Source: a bacterium YEK0313 (GTDB lineage Bacteria; Pseudomonadota; Alphaproteobacteria; Rhizobiales; Phreatobacteraceae). From it: DNA of 64,000 nt. A program made the position numbers and the translations under genes. The notes under the pieces are model-generated. The model saw nothing but the letters and a program-made list of their open reading frames with translations. It made no database searches and was not told the origin of the DNA. The stretch is from positions 806,001 through 870,000 of the forward strand of contig CCMO02000001.1 in NCBI GenBank assembly GCA_000751295.2, in the 5' to 3' direction. Position 1 is the first letter of the stretch, and each line of letters opens with the position of its first letter. This document shows, piece after piece, positions 41,691 to 51,633 of the stretch.

Positions 41691-42979
41691 TCAGTGGCCG
41701 ATCCTGGCATCCGGCCCCTCGCGCAGGATGGCCGCAAGCTCGGCGAGCGCGGCATCGAGCCGGTCGGTCGCCGCAACCGACAGGGCCAGGCGCACGGCGT
41801 TCGGGCCGTGGCCGGGCATGACCGCGAAGGCCGAGGCCGGCGTCACGGCAATGCCGCGCCGGGCGGCGGCCGCCACGAAGGTCTCCGCCCGCCAGGGCTC
41901 GGGCAGGTTCAGCCAGCCGTGAAAGGCGCGCGGATCGCCCGCCAGCGCGAAGCCCGAAAGCCGCCGCGCGGCGAGCGCCTGCCGCTCGGCCGCGGCGTGC
42001 CGCCGGCCTGCGCGAAGGCGGGCGCAACCCAGGCGCCGGTATGGAGCGCGCGGACGATCGCCTCGCGCGCGTCGGCCGGCGGCATCACGAAGCCCACCGT
42101 CAGGCCGGGCGAAAGGCGTTTCGACAGGCTGTCGACCAGCGCCACCCGCTCCGGCGCGAGGGCCTTGAGCGGCGGCAGCCGGTCGTCGAGAAAGGCATAG
42201 ATGCCGTCCTCGACGGCAAGGAGGTTTTCGTCGCGGAGAACGGCGGCGAGCCGCGCCCGGCGCTCCCGCGACATCGAGACGCCCAGCGGGTTGTGCAGGG
42301 TCGGCTGCAGGTAGAGCGCCTTCAGCGGCGCCTGCCGCTGCTGGGCGACGACCGCCTCGGGCACGAGCCCCTCCCCGTCCAGCGCCAGGGGCACGAGGCG
42401 AATGCCGAGCTGCCGGGCGATGTCCTTGACGAAGGGATAGGTCAGCGCCTCGACGCCGAGCCGGTCGCCGGTCGAAACAAGGGCGGAGAGCGTTGCGGCG
42501 ATCGCCTGCTTGCCGCTGCCGGCAAACAGCAGGCTGTCGGGATCCGGCGTCCAGCCGGGCCGGGCGAGGAAGGTCGCGGCGATGCCGCGCAGCGCCGCAC
42601 TACCGCGAGCGCTCGCCGGCGCGAAGGCTTGAGCGCGCGCCTCGGCACGTTGTGCGAGCTGGCCGAGGCTTGCTGCCAGCAGCGCGTCCTGTTCGGGCAC
42701 GGTGGGGAAATTCAGATCGAGATCGATCGTGAGGGGTGTCGGCTCGGCGAGCGCCGGGCGCGCCAGTGTCGGCATCAGCCGGACGAAGGTGCCGCGGCCG
42801 ACCTCGCCGGCGGCGACGCCGCGGCGCACCAGTTCGCCATAGACGCGCGCCGCGGTCGAGGCCGCGATGCCGCGGCGATAGGCGAAGTCGCGCTGCGGCG
42901 GCAGGCGGTCGCCCGCCCGCAGCCGGCCGGTGCGGATCTCGGCGATCACATCGTCGACGATATCGAGGTAATTGGCCAA
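41691..42979 (-). pseudogene. MocR-type regulator (GntR HTH plus aminotransferase domain), frameshifted
   Basis: The N-terminal part reads NYLDIVDDVIAEI and TGRLRAGDRLPPQRDFA, a GntR winged helix, then a class I aminotransferase-like domain with LYLQPTLHNPLGV and SLSKRLSPGLTVGF (the PLP Lys). Near 42000-42010 the frame breaks after WVAPAFAQAGG. The rest continues in another frame as HAAAERQALAARRLSGFAL, then FHGWLNLPEPW, and ends near 41691 with GPDARIGH. One missing or two extra bases would explain it. A TTG near 42979 is the probable start. It is either a pseudogene or an assembly error in very GC-rich sequence. Confidence 0.78.
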
Positions 42980-42989
42980 ATTGCACCGA

Positions 42990-43009
42990 GAGCAATATAT
43001 CGATTGCTC
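42990..43009. promoter_or_regulatory. Inverted repeat between MocR and hydrolase genes
   Basis: GAGCAAT-ATATCG-ATTGCTC is a perfect 7-bp inverted repeat with a six-base spacer, in an AT-rich patch between the divergent MocR-type regulator and the alpha/beta hydrolase. Its placement fits an operator for the regulator. Confidence 0.55.
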
Positions 43010-43064
43010 CGAGACGATAGAGATGGAAGGGTCGCCCCGCAAGACTGGATGGTGGGAGCAACCG

Positions 43065-43913
43065 ATGACGCCGCGCCCGGGCAAGATAGCGACCCTCGAA
43101 GGCCTCAGCTTCGCCTATGACGATGTGGGCGGAGGCCCCGACGTCCTGCTGCTCGTGCATGGCCATCCGTTCGACCGCTCGATGTGGACGCCGCAGCTCG
43201 CGGCGCTGGAAAGTTCGGGCTGGCGCGTCGTTGCGCCCGACCTGCGCGGGTATGGCGCCAGCGGCATGGCCGGCGACAAGACGACGCTCGACATCTTCGC
43301 GCACGACCTCGCCGCTCTCCTCGACCATCTCGGCATCGCTTCGGCGGTGATCGGCGGCCTGTCGATGGGTGGCCAGATCGTGATGGAATTCTGCCGCCTG
43401 TTTCCGCAACGCGTGCGCGGCCTCATCCTCGCCGCGACCTTTCCGCAGGCCGAGACGCCGGCGGGCAGGATCGCCCGCAATGCCGCGGCGGACCGCCTCC
43501 TGGCCGAGGGCATGGGCCCCTATGCCGAGGAGATGCTGCCGAAGATGATCGCCGCGAACACCATCCGATCCCAGCCGCACGTCGCCGACCATGTCCGCGG
43601 CATGATGCGCCATGCCCGGCCCCCCGGTGCGGCCGCCGCGCTGCGCGGACGTGCCGAGCGCCCCGACTACCAGGACGTGCTGCAAGGATTCGATGGACCT
43701 GGCCTCATCGTCGTCGGCGACGAGGATGCCTTTACCAGCCGCGCCGACGCCGAGCGCATGCAGACCCTGGTCCGAAGCTCCCGCCTGATCTGGCTGCCGG
43801 GTATCGGCCACATGCCCAATCTGGAAGCGAGCGACGCCTTCAACACGGCCCTGCTTGGCTTTCTCGCAGAACTGTCGGCCAGGTCGCCGGTCCGACCGGC
43901 CTCGGCCGGATGA
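43065..43913 (+). CDS. Alpha/beta-fold hydrolase
   Basis: A 282-residue hydrolase. HGHPFDRSMW is the oxyanion region, GLSMGG holds the nucleophile Ser, GDEDAFTS the acid and GIGHMPNLE the catalytic His. The ATG at 43065 has GGGAG seven bases upstream; an ATG at 43023 would add 14 residues. It is divergent from the MocR-type gene and probably regulated by it when that gene is intact. Esterase or lactonase activity is plausible; the substrate is unknown. It converges with the first autotransporter. Confidence 0.88.
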   Translation: MTPRPGKIATLEGLSFAYDDVGGGPDVLLLVHGHPFDRSMWTPQLAALESSGWRVVAPDLRGYGASGMAGDKTTLDIFAHDLAALLDHLGIASAVIGGLSMGGQIVMEFCRLFPQRVRGLILAATFPQAETPAGRIARNAAADRLLAEGMGPYAEEMLPKMIAANTIRSQPHVADHVRGMMRHARPPGAAAALRGRAERPDYQDVLQGFDGPGLIVVGDEDAFTSRADAERMQTLVRSSRLIWLPGIGHMPNLEASDAFNTALLGFLAELSARSPVRPASAG

Positions 43914-43934
43914 CAGGCCGCACAGGATGCCCTT

Positions 43935-46900
43935 TCACCATTGGTAGCGGAGCGTGCCGCGGCCGGCATAAGAACTGCCGCGGCCTGAGAAGCTGCCCTC
44001 GAAGGTCGCAGCAGCCGACCAGCCATTCGTCCATTTGAGCTCGGCGCCGACCGAGGTCAGCAGGGCATTCGGCGCCTCGCGCGCGCCCTGGACGACGAAG
44101 CCGGCGGCCGGCAGGCTCGTGAACGCGGCGCTGACGATGGCATTCGGGTTGACATTGTGCGCCCAGGCGAGCCGCCCGCGCAGGGTAAGCTCGGCCTCGC
44201 CGATCCGGATCGCCTTGTCGGCCCTGAGGCCGAGCTCGGTGCGCCAGGCGGTCGCCGAGCGGCCGGCATAGTCGAGCGCGAAGAGGCCGGAGCCCGAGGT
44301 CACCCGCTCGCGATAGCCTGCCGTCGAGAGGCTGACGACCTCGCCGGCGGCATAGGGCGTCAGGCCCGCAAAGCCCGCCGCGAAGCGATAGCCGGTCTCG
44401 ATACGGCCCGAGACGGCGTTGGCGGTGAAGCGGCCGGTCAGGCGGTCGCCCATGAAGCGCCGCTCGGTGGTGACGTCCTGCCAGCCATAGGCGAGCGCCG
44501 CCGCAACATAGGCCGCGCCGATCTGGTGGCGGCCGTAGAGGCCGATCTGGAACACGTCGGAGGAGCCGCCGCCGAGCCCCTGGCCGAGGCGGTAGCTGGT
44601 GCCGGCCGCGCCCAGCGCGAAGCCGATGACGGTGTCCGTCGACACCCGATAGTCGGCACCGAAGGCGCTGCCGTAGATGCTGGTCGAGGTGCCGTGCGAG
44701 CCGATCGCAGTATTGCCGCCGAGCGCCTGGACGCCACCGTAACCGGAGGCCCAGGCACTCCAGCGCGCCGGCTCGGCGACGATCACGCCGCGCGGGCCGC
44801 GCGCGAGATCGGCCATCTCGGTGACGCTCGCGTTGCGGCCATTGGAATAGGGATCGGTCATCAGGCCGAGGAAGCGGCTCATCACGCCGATGGTCGCGGC
44901 TTGAATGCCGGTCGCGGCCTCGCCGGAAGCACCCGACAGGCCTGTCGGCGTCAGCGCACCGAAAACGAGCGGAATGCCACCGGCCGTGTTGAACGAATTC
45001 ACCAGGGCGCGGGCGACATGGGCCTGATTGACGGTCAGGCCCGTACCGAAGCGCGGCGGAGTGGGACCGCCCGGGTCCGGGCCGCCAGGGTTCGGACCGC
45101 CGGGGTTGGGGCCGCCCGGATTGGGACCGCCCGGATCGGGACCGCCCGGATCGGGCCCTCCCGGCACGTAGTTCAGCGTCAGGTCGAGATGGACGCTGGT
45201 CGCGTCCTGCTTCAGCGCGACGGTAAAATTGGCCGGCAGGTTGGTGTTGACCGCGCCGGCGAAGGCACCGCTGACCGTGCCGGCGGTGAGGATCGTATAG
45301 CGCTTGGTGACATAGGCGCCCGGCGCGTAAGAGGCCGCCACCGTCGCGCCGCCGAGCGTCGCCGTGCCCGACACGTTCACCCGGCCGGAACCGAGCGGCG
45401 AGACCTCGACCGCATAGGTCGAACCGGCAGCGAAGGTCAGTCCCCCCTGGACGGTGAGCGTGCCGATCGAATTGCCGGGCGCCAGCGTGCCGCCGGCATG
45501 GATGACCGTCTCGCCGACCGTGCCGGTGCCGCCGAGCGTGCCGCCGGCATTGACCGTGACCAGGGGCGAGGCGACGATCGAGCCGTTGACGCTCAGCGTG
45601 CCGCCGTCGACCGTCGTCGTTCCGGTATAGCTGTTGGTGCCGGAAAAGATCTGATGGCCGGCACCGGTCTTCACCACCGAGACCCGGCCGCCATCCGCGG
45701 AATCGAAGATCGTGCCGGCGAAATCGGCCGTGCCGCTGGGCATGGCCAGGGTGAGCGTGCGATCATCCGGGCCCAAGGCCGCGACCCGCCCGGTCGCGGC
45801 ACCCGACAAGGAGCGCAGGGTCACCGCCAGCGCATAGGTCGTGTTCAACAGGCCGTCGACGATATGATCGGAATTGGCTGAGAGCGAATCCGGTGCCGCG
45901 CCCCAAAGTTGGCCGGTCGCCGTGATATGGGTCCTCCCGCGGTAGCTGTTCGATCCGGCCAGCCAGACGCCGCCCGTCACCGCTCCGCCATTGCCGGTAA
46001 CGGTCAGCGTGCCGATGCCGTCTCCGTCGGATATGGCCCCGATAATCCCGATCTGACCCGACCCGGCATCCAGCGTGCCACCGCTGCCGGTGACGACCAG
46101 ACCGTTCGGCAGGGACAGGCTTCCCCCGCCATTGCGCAGCGTGCCGCCGTCGAGCGTGACAAGTCCGGTGCCGGGAGCCGCGCCAGCCTGGAACTCCAGC
46201 ACGCCGCCGCTGATCGTCGTCCCTCCGGAATAGGTATTGGAGCCCGACAGGACGACCGTCGCCGTACCGGTCTTGATCAGGCTGCCGCTACCAGTGATGG
46301 CTCCGGCGATCGTCGTGCCGTTGTCGTGCTGACGCAGCGTGAGCGACGCGCCGCCGGCAATGTCGATGCCGCCCTCCAGCTTGCCTGCCGGCCCCATGGT
46401 CAGGCGGCTCGCGCCACCAGTCAGGACGATCGCGCTCGCACGCACCGCACTGTAGCCACTGAGCCCACCGGAAATGGTACCGCTATTGTCGATCGTCAGC
46501 GCGCTGCCGGTAATGCCGGCCCCGCCCTCGCCGTAGAAAGGAGACGGGCCATCCAGGGCGAAGGTGCCATTGCCGCCGACGATGCTGCCGCGATTGACGA
46601 TCGTGGTGCCGTCGGCCTGCACGCCGGCGCCGCCCACGCCCCGTGCCAAGGGGCGGCCTGATGGCGGCAGCGCGCCACTGCCGCCGGCGATCCGCCCGTC
46701 GGTGTCGATGCTGCCGCCGGTCGCCTGAACGCCCACCCCGCCGTTGATGATGCTTCCCCCCGACAGCGTCGGCAGACCGCCGGTGCCGCCGGTGATTTCG
46801 CCAGTCGCCTTGTTCATGATGGCCGTGCCGTCGGCCTGGATGCCGGCGCCACCGCTGCCAGCCGTGCTCCAGTTTGGACTCCCGCCGGTTCCCCCGAAGA

Positions 46901-48335
46901 TCCTGCCGCTGTTTTCGATGACGCCGCCGCTAGCGATCACGCCGGCACCGGCGCCGCCGCCAGCCGCCCTGCCGCCACCGCCACCACCGGCGCCGCCTTG
47001 CAGCAGGCCCGAATTCACGATGCTTCCGCCGGCCTCCAGAACGACCGCCGCGGCGCCGTGCCCGCCGCGGCCGCTGCCGTTCCCGTCCCCACCCACGCCC
47101 CCCGTGACCTCTCCCTCGTTGACGAGCCGGCCTGCGCCGCGGAACAGGATGCCGACGCCGGCATCACCCCCGGTGACCGTGCCGGCGCCGCCGGCCCCGC
47201 CGGTGATCGTGCCGACGACAGTACCGGTGCTCATCACAGTGATCTTATTGGTGACCACGCTCGTGGGGGCGCCCGGGCCAACGCCGCCCACTTCGATCGC
47301 GCTGCCGCCCATGCCGCCATCGATCACATTGCTCGAGGTCGGTTGCCAGCCACCCAGGATCATGCCGGTGTTGACGATCGAGCTGGTCGCGCCGTCGCGC
47401 AGAATCACGCCGGCGCCGGCACGACCGGAATGGCCATCGGCCGGCGCGCCCGCAGCACCACCAAAGATGGCCCCCTTGTTGTCGATGCTGGCGCCCCACG
47501 CCTCGACCCCGGCGCCGCCGGTCCCGGCAGTCGCGCCCGATCCCGCGCCGCTTTTGACATCGCCGCCGCTGCCGCCCAGGATTCCCATGTCGTTGGTGAT
47601 CGTGCCGCCGTTAGCCAGCAGCCCGGCGCCCCCCGTGCCGCCAGTTCCACTGCCCGTCATCGCGCCGCCGGCCCCGCCAACCACAAAGCCCTGGTTGAGG
47701 ATGCTGCCGCCGTCACGGGCGAACAGGCCGGCGCCGCCGCCCGCGCCCATTCCCACCAGGGATGAGGCGCCCGTGCCGCCAGTCGCGCGCCCGCCCGCAC
47801 TGATGGTGACCGTTCCGCCATCGAGCACCAGGAGCGCCGTACCGCCACCGCCGGACCCCTGGCTCGGCCAGCCAAGCACGATCGCCGCTGCGCCGATTCC
47901 GCCACCACCGCCGCTGATGGACCTGTTGTCGGTGACGACCGTGCCGCCGCGCCGCAGCACCAGCCCGGTGCCGCCGCCACCCCCGCCATTGCCCGTACCG
48001 TCGGCACCTGCAGCGCCGTTATAGTCCTGCGTCAGGGTCGCGTCGCCTTCGACCGCACCGCCGGCAGCCCCGCCGCCACCGTCGGTAACGCCGGGCGCAT
48101 AGCCCCCGCCATGGCCACCTGCCGCATCGCCGCCCGGCGAACCATCGGGAATGCCCCCACCCGAGCGCCCGAAGCCGCCGCCGCCGCCACCACCACGGCC
48201 GCCGCTCAGGCCATCGGAGCCGTTGCCGCCGCCGCTCTCGATCTGCTGGGCCAGCGCCGGCGCCGCGGCGGCCAGCGTAACGCTCGCCAGCATGAGCGCG
48301 ACCAGCGAGGCGCGGGACAACAGATGTTTCGGCAT
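43935..48335 (-). CDS. Giant autotransporter 1 (glycine-rich passenger, C-terminal beta-barrel)
   Basis: A 1466-residue type Va autotransporter. The ATG at 48335 has GGAG upstream and begins a signal peptide ending PALAQ. The passenger (about 30-1055) is built of Gly-rich units with GGAGG and GGTI patterns, then autotransporter-associated repeats such as GSLIKTGTATVVLSGSNTY and VVKTGAGHQIFSGTNSY. A linker of seven GGP[DN/T]P units (about 1057-1091) leads to the barrel (about 1190-1466), which starts near WSAWASGYGGVQ and ends in LRYQW with the terminal aromatic residue. It is probably an adhesin or biofilm surface protein. A near-identical barrel is found in the second autotransporter 9 kb away. 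Confidence 0.9.
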   Translation of the reverse strand: MPKHLLSRASLVALMLASVTLAAAAPALAQQIESGGGNGSDGLSGGRGGGGGGGFGRSGGGIPDGSPGGDAAGGHGGGYAPGVTDGGGGAAGGAVEGDATLTQDYNGAAGADGTGNGGGGGGTGLVLRRGGTVVTDNRSISGGGGGIGAAAIVLGWPSQGSGGGGTALLVLDGGTVTISAGGRATGGTGASSLVGMGAGGGAGLFARDGGSILNQGFVVGGAGGAMTGSGTGGTGGAGLLANGGTITNDMGILGGSGGDVKSGAGSGATAGTGGAGVEAWGASIDNKGAIFGGAAGAPADGHSGRAGAGVILRDGATSSIVNTGMILGGWQPTSSNVIDGGMGGSAIEVGGVGPGAPTSVVTNKITVMSTGTVVGTITGGAGGAGTVTGGDAGVGILFRGAGRLVNEGEVTGGVGGDGNGSGRGGHGAAAVVLEAGGSIVNSGLLQGGAGGGGGGRAAGGGAGAGVIASGGVIENSGRIFGGTGGSPNWSTAGSGGAGIQADGTAIMNKATGEITGGTGGLPTLSGGSIINGGVGVQATGGSIDTDGRIAGGSGALPPSGRPLARGVGGAGVQADGTTIVNRGSIVGGNGTFALDGPSPFYGEGGAGITGSALTIDNSGTISGGLSGYSAVRASAIVLTGGASRLTMGPAGKLEGGIDIAGGASLTLRQHDNGTTIAGAITGSGSLIKTGTATVVLSGSNTYSGGTTISGGVLEFQAGAAPGTGLVTLDGGTLRNGGGSLSLPNGLVVTGSGGTLDAGSGQIGIIGAISDGDGIGTLTVTGNGGAVTGGVWLAGSNSYRGRTHITATGQLWGAAPDSLSANSDHIVDGLLNTTYALAVTLRSLSGAATGRVAALGPDDRTLTLAMPSGTADFAGTIFDSADGGRVSVVKTGAGHQIFSGTNSYTGTTTVDGGTLSVNGSIVASPLVTVNAGGTLGGTGTVGETVIHAGGTLAPGNSIGTLTVQGGLTFAAGSTYAVEVSPLGSGRVNVSGTATLGGATVAASYAPGAYVTKRYTILTAGTVSGAFAGAVNTNLPANFTVALKQDATSVHLDLTLNYVPGGPDPGGPDPGGPNPGGPNPGGPNPGGPDPGGPTPPRFGTGLTVNQAHVARALVNSFNTAGGIPLVFGALTPTGLSGASGEAATGIQAATIGVMSRFLGLMTDPYSNGRNASVTEMADLARGPRGVIVAEPARWSAWASGYGGVQALGGNTAIGSHGTSTSIYGSAFGADYRVSTDTVIGFALGAAGTSYRLGQGLGGGSSDVFQIGLYGRHQIGAAYVAAALAYGWQDVTTERRFMGDRLTGRFTANAVSGRIETGYRFAAGFAGLTPYAAGEVVSLSTAGYRERVTSGSGLFALDYAGRSATAWRTELGLRADKAIRIGEAELTLRGRLAWAHNVNPNAIVSAAFTSLPAAGFVVQGAREAPNALLTSVGAELKWTNGWSAAATFEGSFSGRGSSYAGRGTLRYQW
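44389..45004 (-). repeat. Near-identical barrel segment, copy 1
   Basis: These 616 bases match 53334-53949 with a single difference at 44789/53734 (C versus T), by eye. Flanking coding sequence on both sides is clearly less alike. The two copies are in the same orientation, 8945 bases apart, as expected after recent gene conversion or duplication. Confidence 0.8.
45062..45167 (-). repeat. 15-bp tandem repeats coding GGP[DN]P, seven units
   Basis: The linker before the barrel consists of units GGPDP, GGPDP, GGPNP, GGPNP, GGPNP, GGPDP and GGPTP. The second autotransporter has six units at the same place, so the number varies between copies. Confidence 0.75.
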
Positions 48336-48429
48336 GCCTTCGCTCCGGCGCTCGTCCACGGATCGCGCGCCGGGTGCAGATTCTGCGGGCCGCAACCGCC
48401 GAAAGCGTAGCGGCGGGCGCCCTGTCTCA

Positions 48430-48451
48430 AAATACGGCACCTGTCGTATTT
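48430..48451. promoter_or_regulatory. 22-bp dyad upstream of autotransporter 1
   Basis: AAATACGGCACCTGTCGTATTT (7-bp perfect arms, inner CA/TG also symmetric) lies 95 bases upstream of the start. The same 22 bases occur upstream of autotransporter 2 at the same distance. This is the likely operator of a shared regulator. Confidence 0.65.
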
Positions 48452-48618
48452 CGGCGCGGGGGGAGCTATCAGCCGCGCGGCGGTTGGTCGTGATCGCAGG
48501 TTCGCCTTGGGTCCCGGCCTTGCCATGAGGATCGGAAAAGCCCCGCATGGGCGGGATGCTCCTCCGACCGCATTCGGGTGCAGCGGTCGGCAGGAGGCTC
48601 GACGGGACGCCTGCGCCG

Positions 48619-50097
48619 TCATGGCCAGCGGGCCCTGATCGTCTCGGCGATCAGGGCCAGCCAGTTGCGGACCTGCGTGAAGACCAGGAAATCGTCATAG
48701 GCCCGCTGCTGGGCGCCGCGGCCGAGCGTCTCGCGCTTCCAGGGATCGCGCAGCAGGCCGTCCAGCGTCGCCGCGATCACGCGCGGATCCTCGGGGTCCG
48801 CGACAAGGCATCCGTCGAGATCGGGACGGACCTGCTGCCGCAGGCCCGCGGCCTGCGATCCCATGATGGCCGCATGCTTCCACATGGCTTCCGTCACCGT
48901 CAGCCCGAAGCCTTCCTGCAGCGAGTTCTGCACCACGATGTCGGAGCAGCGCTGCAGGGCATTGACCAGCAGCGCATTGTATTTCTGCGAACTCATCGGC
49001 AGCACGACGATCGCGATGTCGTCCTGCAGGTCCGGCGCCAGGGCGGCATAGGCCCTGCGCAGTTCCTCCAGCACCTCCTTGCCTTCGGGATCGTCCTGGA
49101 TCGATGCCGGATCGGGGCCCGCTAGGACCAGCCGGGCGAGCTCCAGCGTGCGCCGATGCCCGTCGCGCAGGCCGTTCCTGCCGGCAAGATCGCGCTTCAG
49201 CGCCGCGAAACCCTCCATCAACGGCAGGAACCCCTTCAACCGGTCCCAGCGCGAGACCTGGGTCACGATCGGCCGATGGAGCAGGCCGATATCCTCGGGT
49301 TCCGTCGCGGGCGCCCAGGTGCCGGCGCGCTGAAGCCGCTCCGCCGGCTGCGGGAAGGGTGGCGTCGGCATCGGCCCGGGCGCCCGGATCAGCGCGCCGT
49401 TGGCCAGGATCCCGACCAGCTTGTGAACCGACAGATCCCTGTTCTTGTGGCTCAGCGGGTCGATGCCCGGATGAATGATCGATGCCCGCCCGGCGAGGCA
49501 GCTCGGAATATATTCCGGAGCGGTGAAGACCGCGTGGTCGTAGGCCGACGCGCAGGCGTCCAGGAAGGCCCAGGCGGCGCGGGTTTCCGGCGTCTTTCGG
49601 TCGAGGCCGATATGGCAGCGCCAGATCGCGGCGATCTCCTGCGTCCGTCTCAGGATCGCGCCCGCGCCCAGCGGCTGGGGGTCATGGACCACGAGCACGT
49701 CGCCGGGCGCGACGTGATGCGCCGCCGCCGCGGCGGTATCGCGGCTGACCCGGTCGTAGAGCGCGCGCTCGGTTTCACCGAAGCGCGGGTCGCCCTCGCC
49801 ATGGATCAGGTTGTGCAGGCGTTTGGTCAGCCGGAAGAATTCGGGCTCGTCGGCGTCCATCACCAGCCAGTTGGCATCGACGCCGAGCTCGCGCAGCAAA
49901 GCGATGAGTGGCGGCAGCAGTTCGGCGACGCCGCCGCCGCGGCTGGTGCTGTTGATCATCCAGACGCGACGCCCCTGAAGGGCGGGAAGCAGGCTCCGCG
50001 CTTCCTGGCGCAGATCGCGCACCGCCCGGCTGAGATTGGCGACACCTTCGTAGTCGTCCAGCGACACGTTGTGCCTGGCCTCGACCAGATGCACCAT
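48619..50097 (-). CDS. treT: Trehalose synthase TreT-type glycosyltransferase
   Basis: A 492-residue GT4/GT-B enzyme of the TreT family, which joins glucose and a nucleoside-diphosphate glucose to trehalose. The features are MINSTSRGGGVAELLPPL near residue 50, VVHDPQPLG, VTQVSRWDRLKG at the domain junction, and VVQNSLQEGFGLTVTEAMWK, the donor-site motif. The ATG at 50097 has GGGAG seven bases upstream, better than the ATG five codons earlier. It follows the FAD/Rieske gene by 54 bases on the same strand. Trehalose is an osmotic and desiccation protectant, which fits the stress flavour of this cassette. Confidence 0.85.
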   Translation of the reverse strand: MVHLVEARHNVSLDDYEGVANLSRAVRDLRQEARSLLPALQGRRVWMINSTSRGGGVAELLPPLIALLRELGVDANWLVMDADEPEFFRLTKRLHNLIHGEGDPRFGETERALYDRVSRDTAAAAAHHVAPGDVLVVHDPQPLGAGAILRRTQEIAAIWRCHIGLDRKTPETRAAWAFLDACASAYDHAVFTAPEYIPSCLAGRASIIHPGIDPLSHKNRDLSVHKLVGILANGALIRAPGPMPTPPFPQPAERLQRAGTWAPATEPEDIGLLHRPIVTQVSRWDRLKGFLPLMEGFAALKRDLAGRNGLRDGHRRTLELARLVLAGPDPASIQDDPEGKEVLEELRRAYAALAPDLQDDIAIVVLPMSSQKYNALLVNALQRCSDIVVQNSLQEGFGLTVTEAMWKHAAIMGSQAAGLRQQVRPDLDGCLVADPEDPRVIAATLDGLLRDPWKRETLGRGAQQRAYDDFLVFTQVRNWLALIAETIRARWP

Positions 50098-50151
50098 GGG
50101 AAGCTCCCGCATCGTTCCTGCCCGCGCCGGCCGGTGGACGCGCGCGGATCG

Positions 50152-51633
50152 TCAGCCGAAACCCTTCGCCGGCCCGAGCGGCGTGCGTGCCGGCCCGTGG
50201 ATGACGGCACCGTCGGCCGCGAAGATCGAGCCGTGGCAGGGGCAGTCCCAGCTCCGCTCGACATTGTTCCAGGTCACCGTGCAGCCCTTGTGGGTGCACG
50301 CGGCGGACAGCGCATGCAGCGTGCCGTCCGGCTCGCGCCACAGGGCGATCTTCTCCTCGCCCCTGACGATCACGCCTCCCTCGCCCGGACCGATGTCGTC
50401 GGGGCCCGCAACATATGACCCGCTGTCGCCATTGCGGTGGAAGTCGGAGGGCAGCGGCCGCGCGGGATCGTAGAGCTCCGTCCACGGATGACGCTTGCCG
50501 CAGATGCAATCGGCGATCATGAGGCCGGCCGCGGTACCGTTGGTGATGCCCCAGGCATTGAAGCCGGTCGCGATGTGGAAGCCTGCCGCCTTGATCGGAT
50601 CTGGCTCGCCGGCCAGCGGGATCCGGTCGGCGGTGTCGTAGTCCTCGTTGCACCAGTGCCAGAGCGCTTCGCCGACCGGCAGGCGCGCCCGCGCCCATCG
50701 CTCGAGCGCCGTGAACCGCGCGGCGACATTGCCGTCGAGGCCCGTGCCGAAATGCGGGCCGAGCACGACGAGGACCGGACCCGAAGCGTCGCGCCCGGTG
50801 CGCAGCGAATGGGAAGGCTCCTCGACGCTGATGAACATGCCGTCCACCGCGCCGGGATCGTCGATGCGGAAGGCCATGACCACATGGCTGCGGGGCTGCG
50901 TGCGGTTCGCCATGCCGACCGGCGTCTGGATCGTCATGTTGGTGGCGACGACGACATGGTCGGCCTCGACCGCTCCGCGCGCCGTGACGGCGCGCCAGCG
51001 CGCGCCCTCGTCGACGGCGAGCACCCGGCTGTCCTCTTGGATCCGGCCGCCGCGCGCGACGACGGCTCGCGCCAGGCCTTCGAGATAGCGGACCGGATTG
51101 AACTGCGCCTGATCGGGGAAACGCAAGGCGCCGGCTGTCGCGAAAGGCAGCGGCGCGCGCGCCACCACCTCGGCCGCGAGGCCGAGGCTGCGCGCCGCTG
51201 CCGCTTCCGCATCGAGATCGCCGCGGCGGCCGGGGTCCTCGGTGTAGACATAAGCCGCCTTGCGCTCGACATCGCATGCGATGCCATGCTCGGCGATCCA
51301 TTGGTCGATCTGCGCCGCGCCGCACATGTTCGCCTCGGCATAGGCGCCCGCCCGCTCGGTGCCGACGCCGGCGATCAGGTCGCGATAGATGAGGCGGTGC
51401 TGGGTGGTGATCTTGGCGGTGGACCGGCCGGTGACCTGGCGCCCGGCGCGCAGCCCTTCCAGCACCGTGACCGCACGGCCCTGCTCCACCAGCCGGAGGG
51501 CGGCGGTCAGGCCGACGATGCCGGCGCCGACGACCACTGTCTCGGTGCGGTGGTCGCCGTCCAGCGGCGGGAAGGGCGCGGGCGCGGCGCCGGCGGCCCA
51601 TACACTGCCCGTCTGGCCCGCCGGTTTCGCCAT
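50152..51633 (-). CDS. FAD-dependent oxidoreductase with C-terminal Rieske domain
   Basis: A 493-residue protein. Residues 30-370 form a DAO-type FAD domain with VVGAGIVGLTAALRLVEQG and a late GFNAWGITNGTAAG. The last 90 residues are a Rieske [2Fe-2S] domain with CTHKGC and CPCHGS, giving both Cys-His pairs. Such fusions are widespread and usually uncharacterised; they may move electrons from a small amine or aldehyde substrate. The start overlaps the YbhB-like stop by one base. No signal peptide is visible, so it is cytoplasmic. Confidence 0.87.
   Translation of the reverse strand: MAKPAGQTGSVWAAGAAPAPFPPLDGDHRTETVVVGAGIVGLTAALRLVEQGRAVTVLEGLRAGRQVTGRSTAKITTQHRLIYRDLIAGVGTERAGAYAEANMCGAAQIDQWIAEHGIACDVERKAAYVYTEDPGRRGDLDAEAAAARSLGLAAEVVARAPLPFATAGALRFPDQAQFNPVRYLEGLARAVVARGGRIQEDSRVLAVDEGARWRAVTARGAVEADHVVVATNMTIQTPVGMANRTQPRSHVVMAFRIDDPGAVDGMFISVEEPSHSLRTGRDASGPVLVVLGPHFGTGLDGNVAARFTALERWARARLPVGEALWHWCNEDYDTADRIPLAGEPDPIKAAGFHIATGFNAWGITNGTAAGLMIADCICGKRHPWTELYDPARPLPSDFHRNGDSGSYVAGPDDIGPGEGGVIVRGEEKIALWREPDGTLHALSAACTHKGCTVTWNNVERSWDCPCHGSIFAADGAVIHGPARTPLGPAKGFG

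Noticed and set aside
44157..48024. Long plus-strand frames (for example 44157-45881 and the Pro-rich 46744-48024)
   Set aside because: They are the reverse complement of the Gly-rich autotransporter passenger and barrel. The Pro/Ala richness simply mirrors Gly/Ala codons.
46700..48240. Repetitive GGC/GCC-rich stretches that might be mistaken for a CRISPR or satellite array
   Set aside because: Units are irregular in length and preserve the reading frame; they code Gly-rich passenger repeats. No constant repeat/spacer pattern exists.
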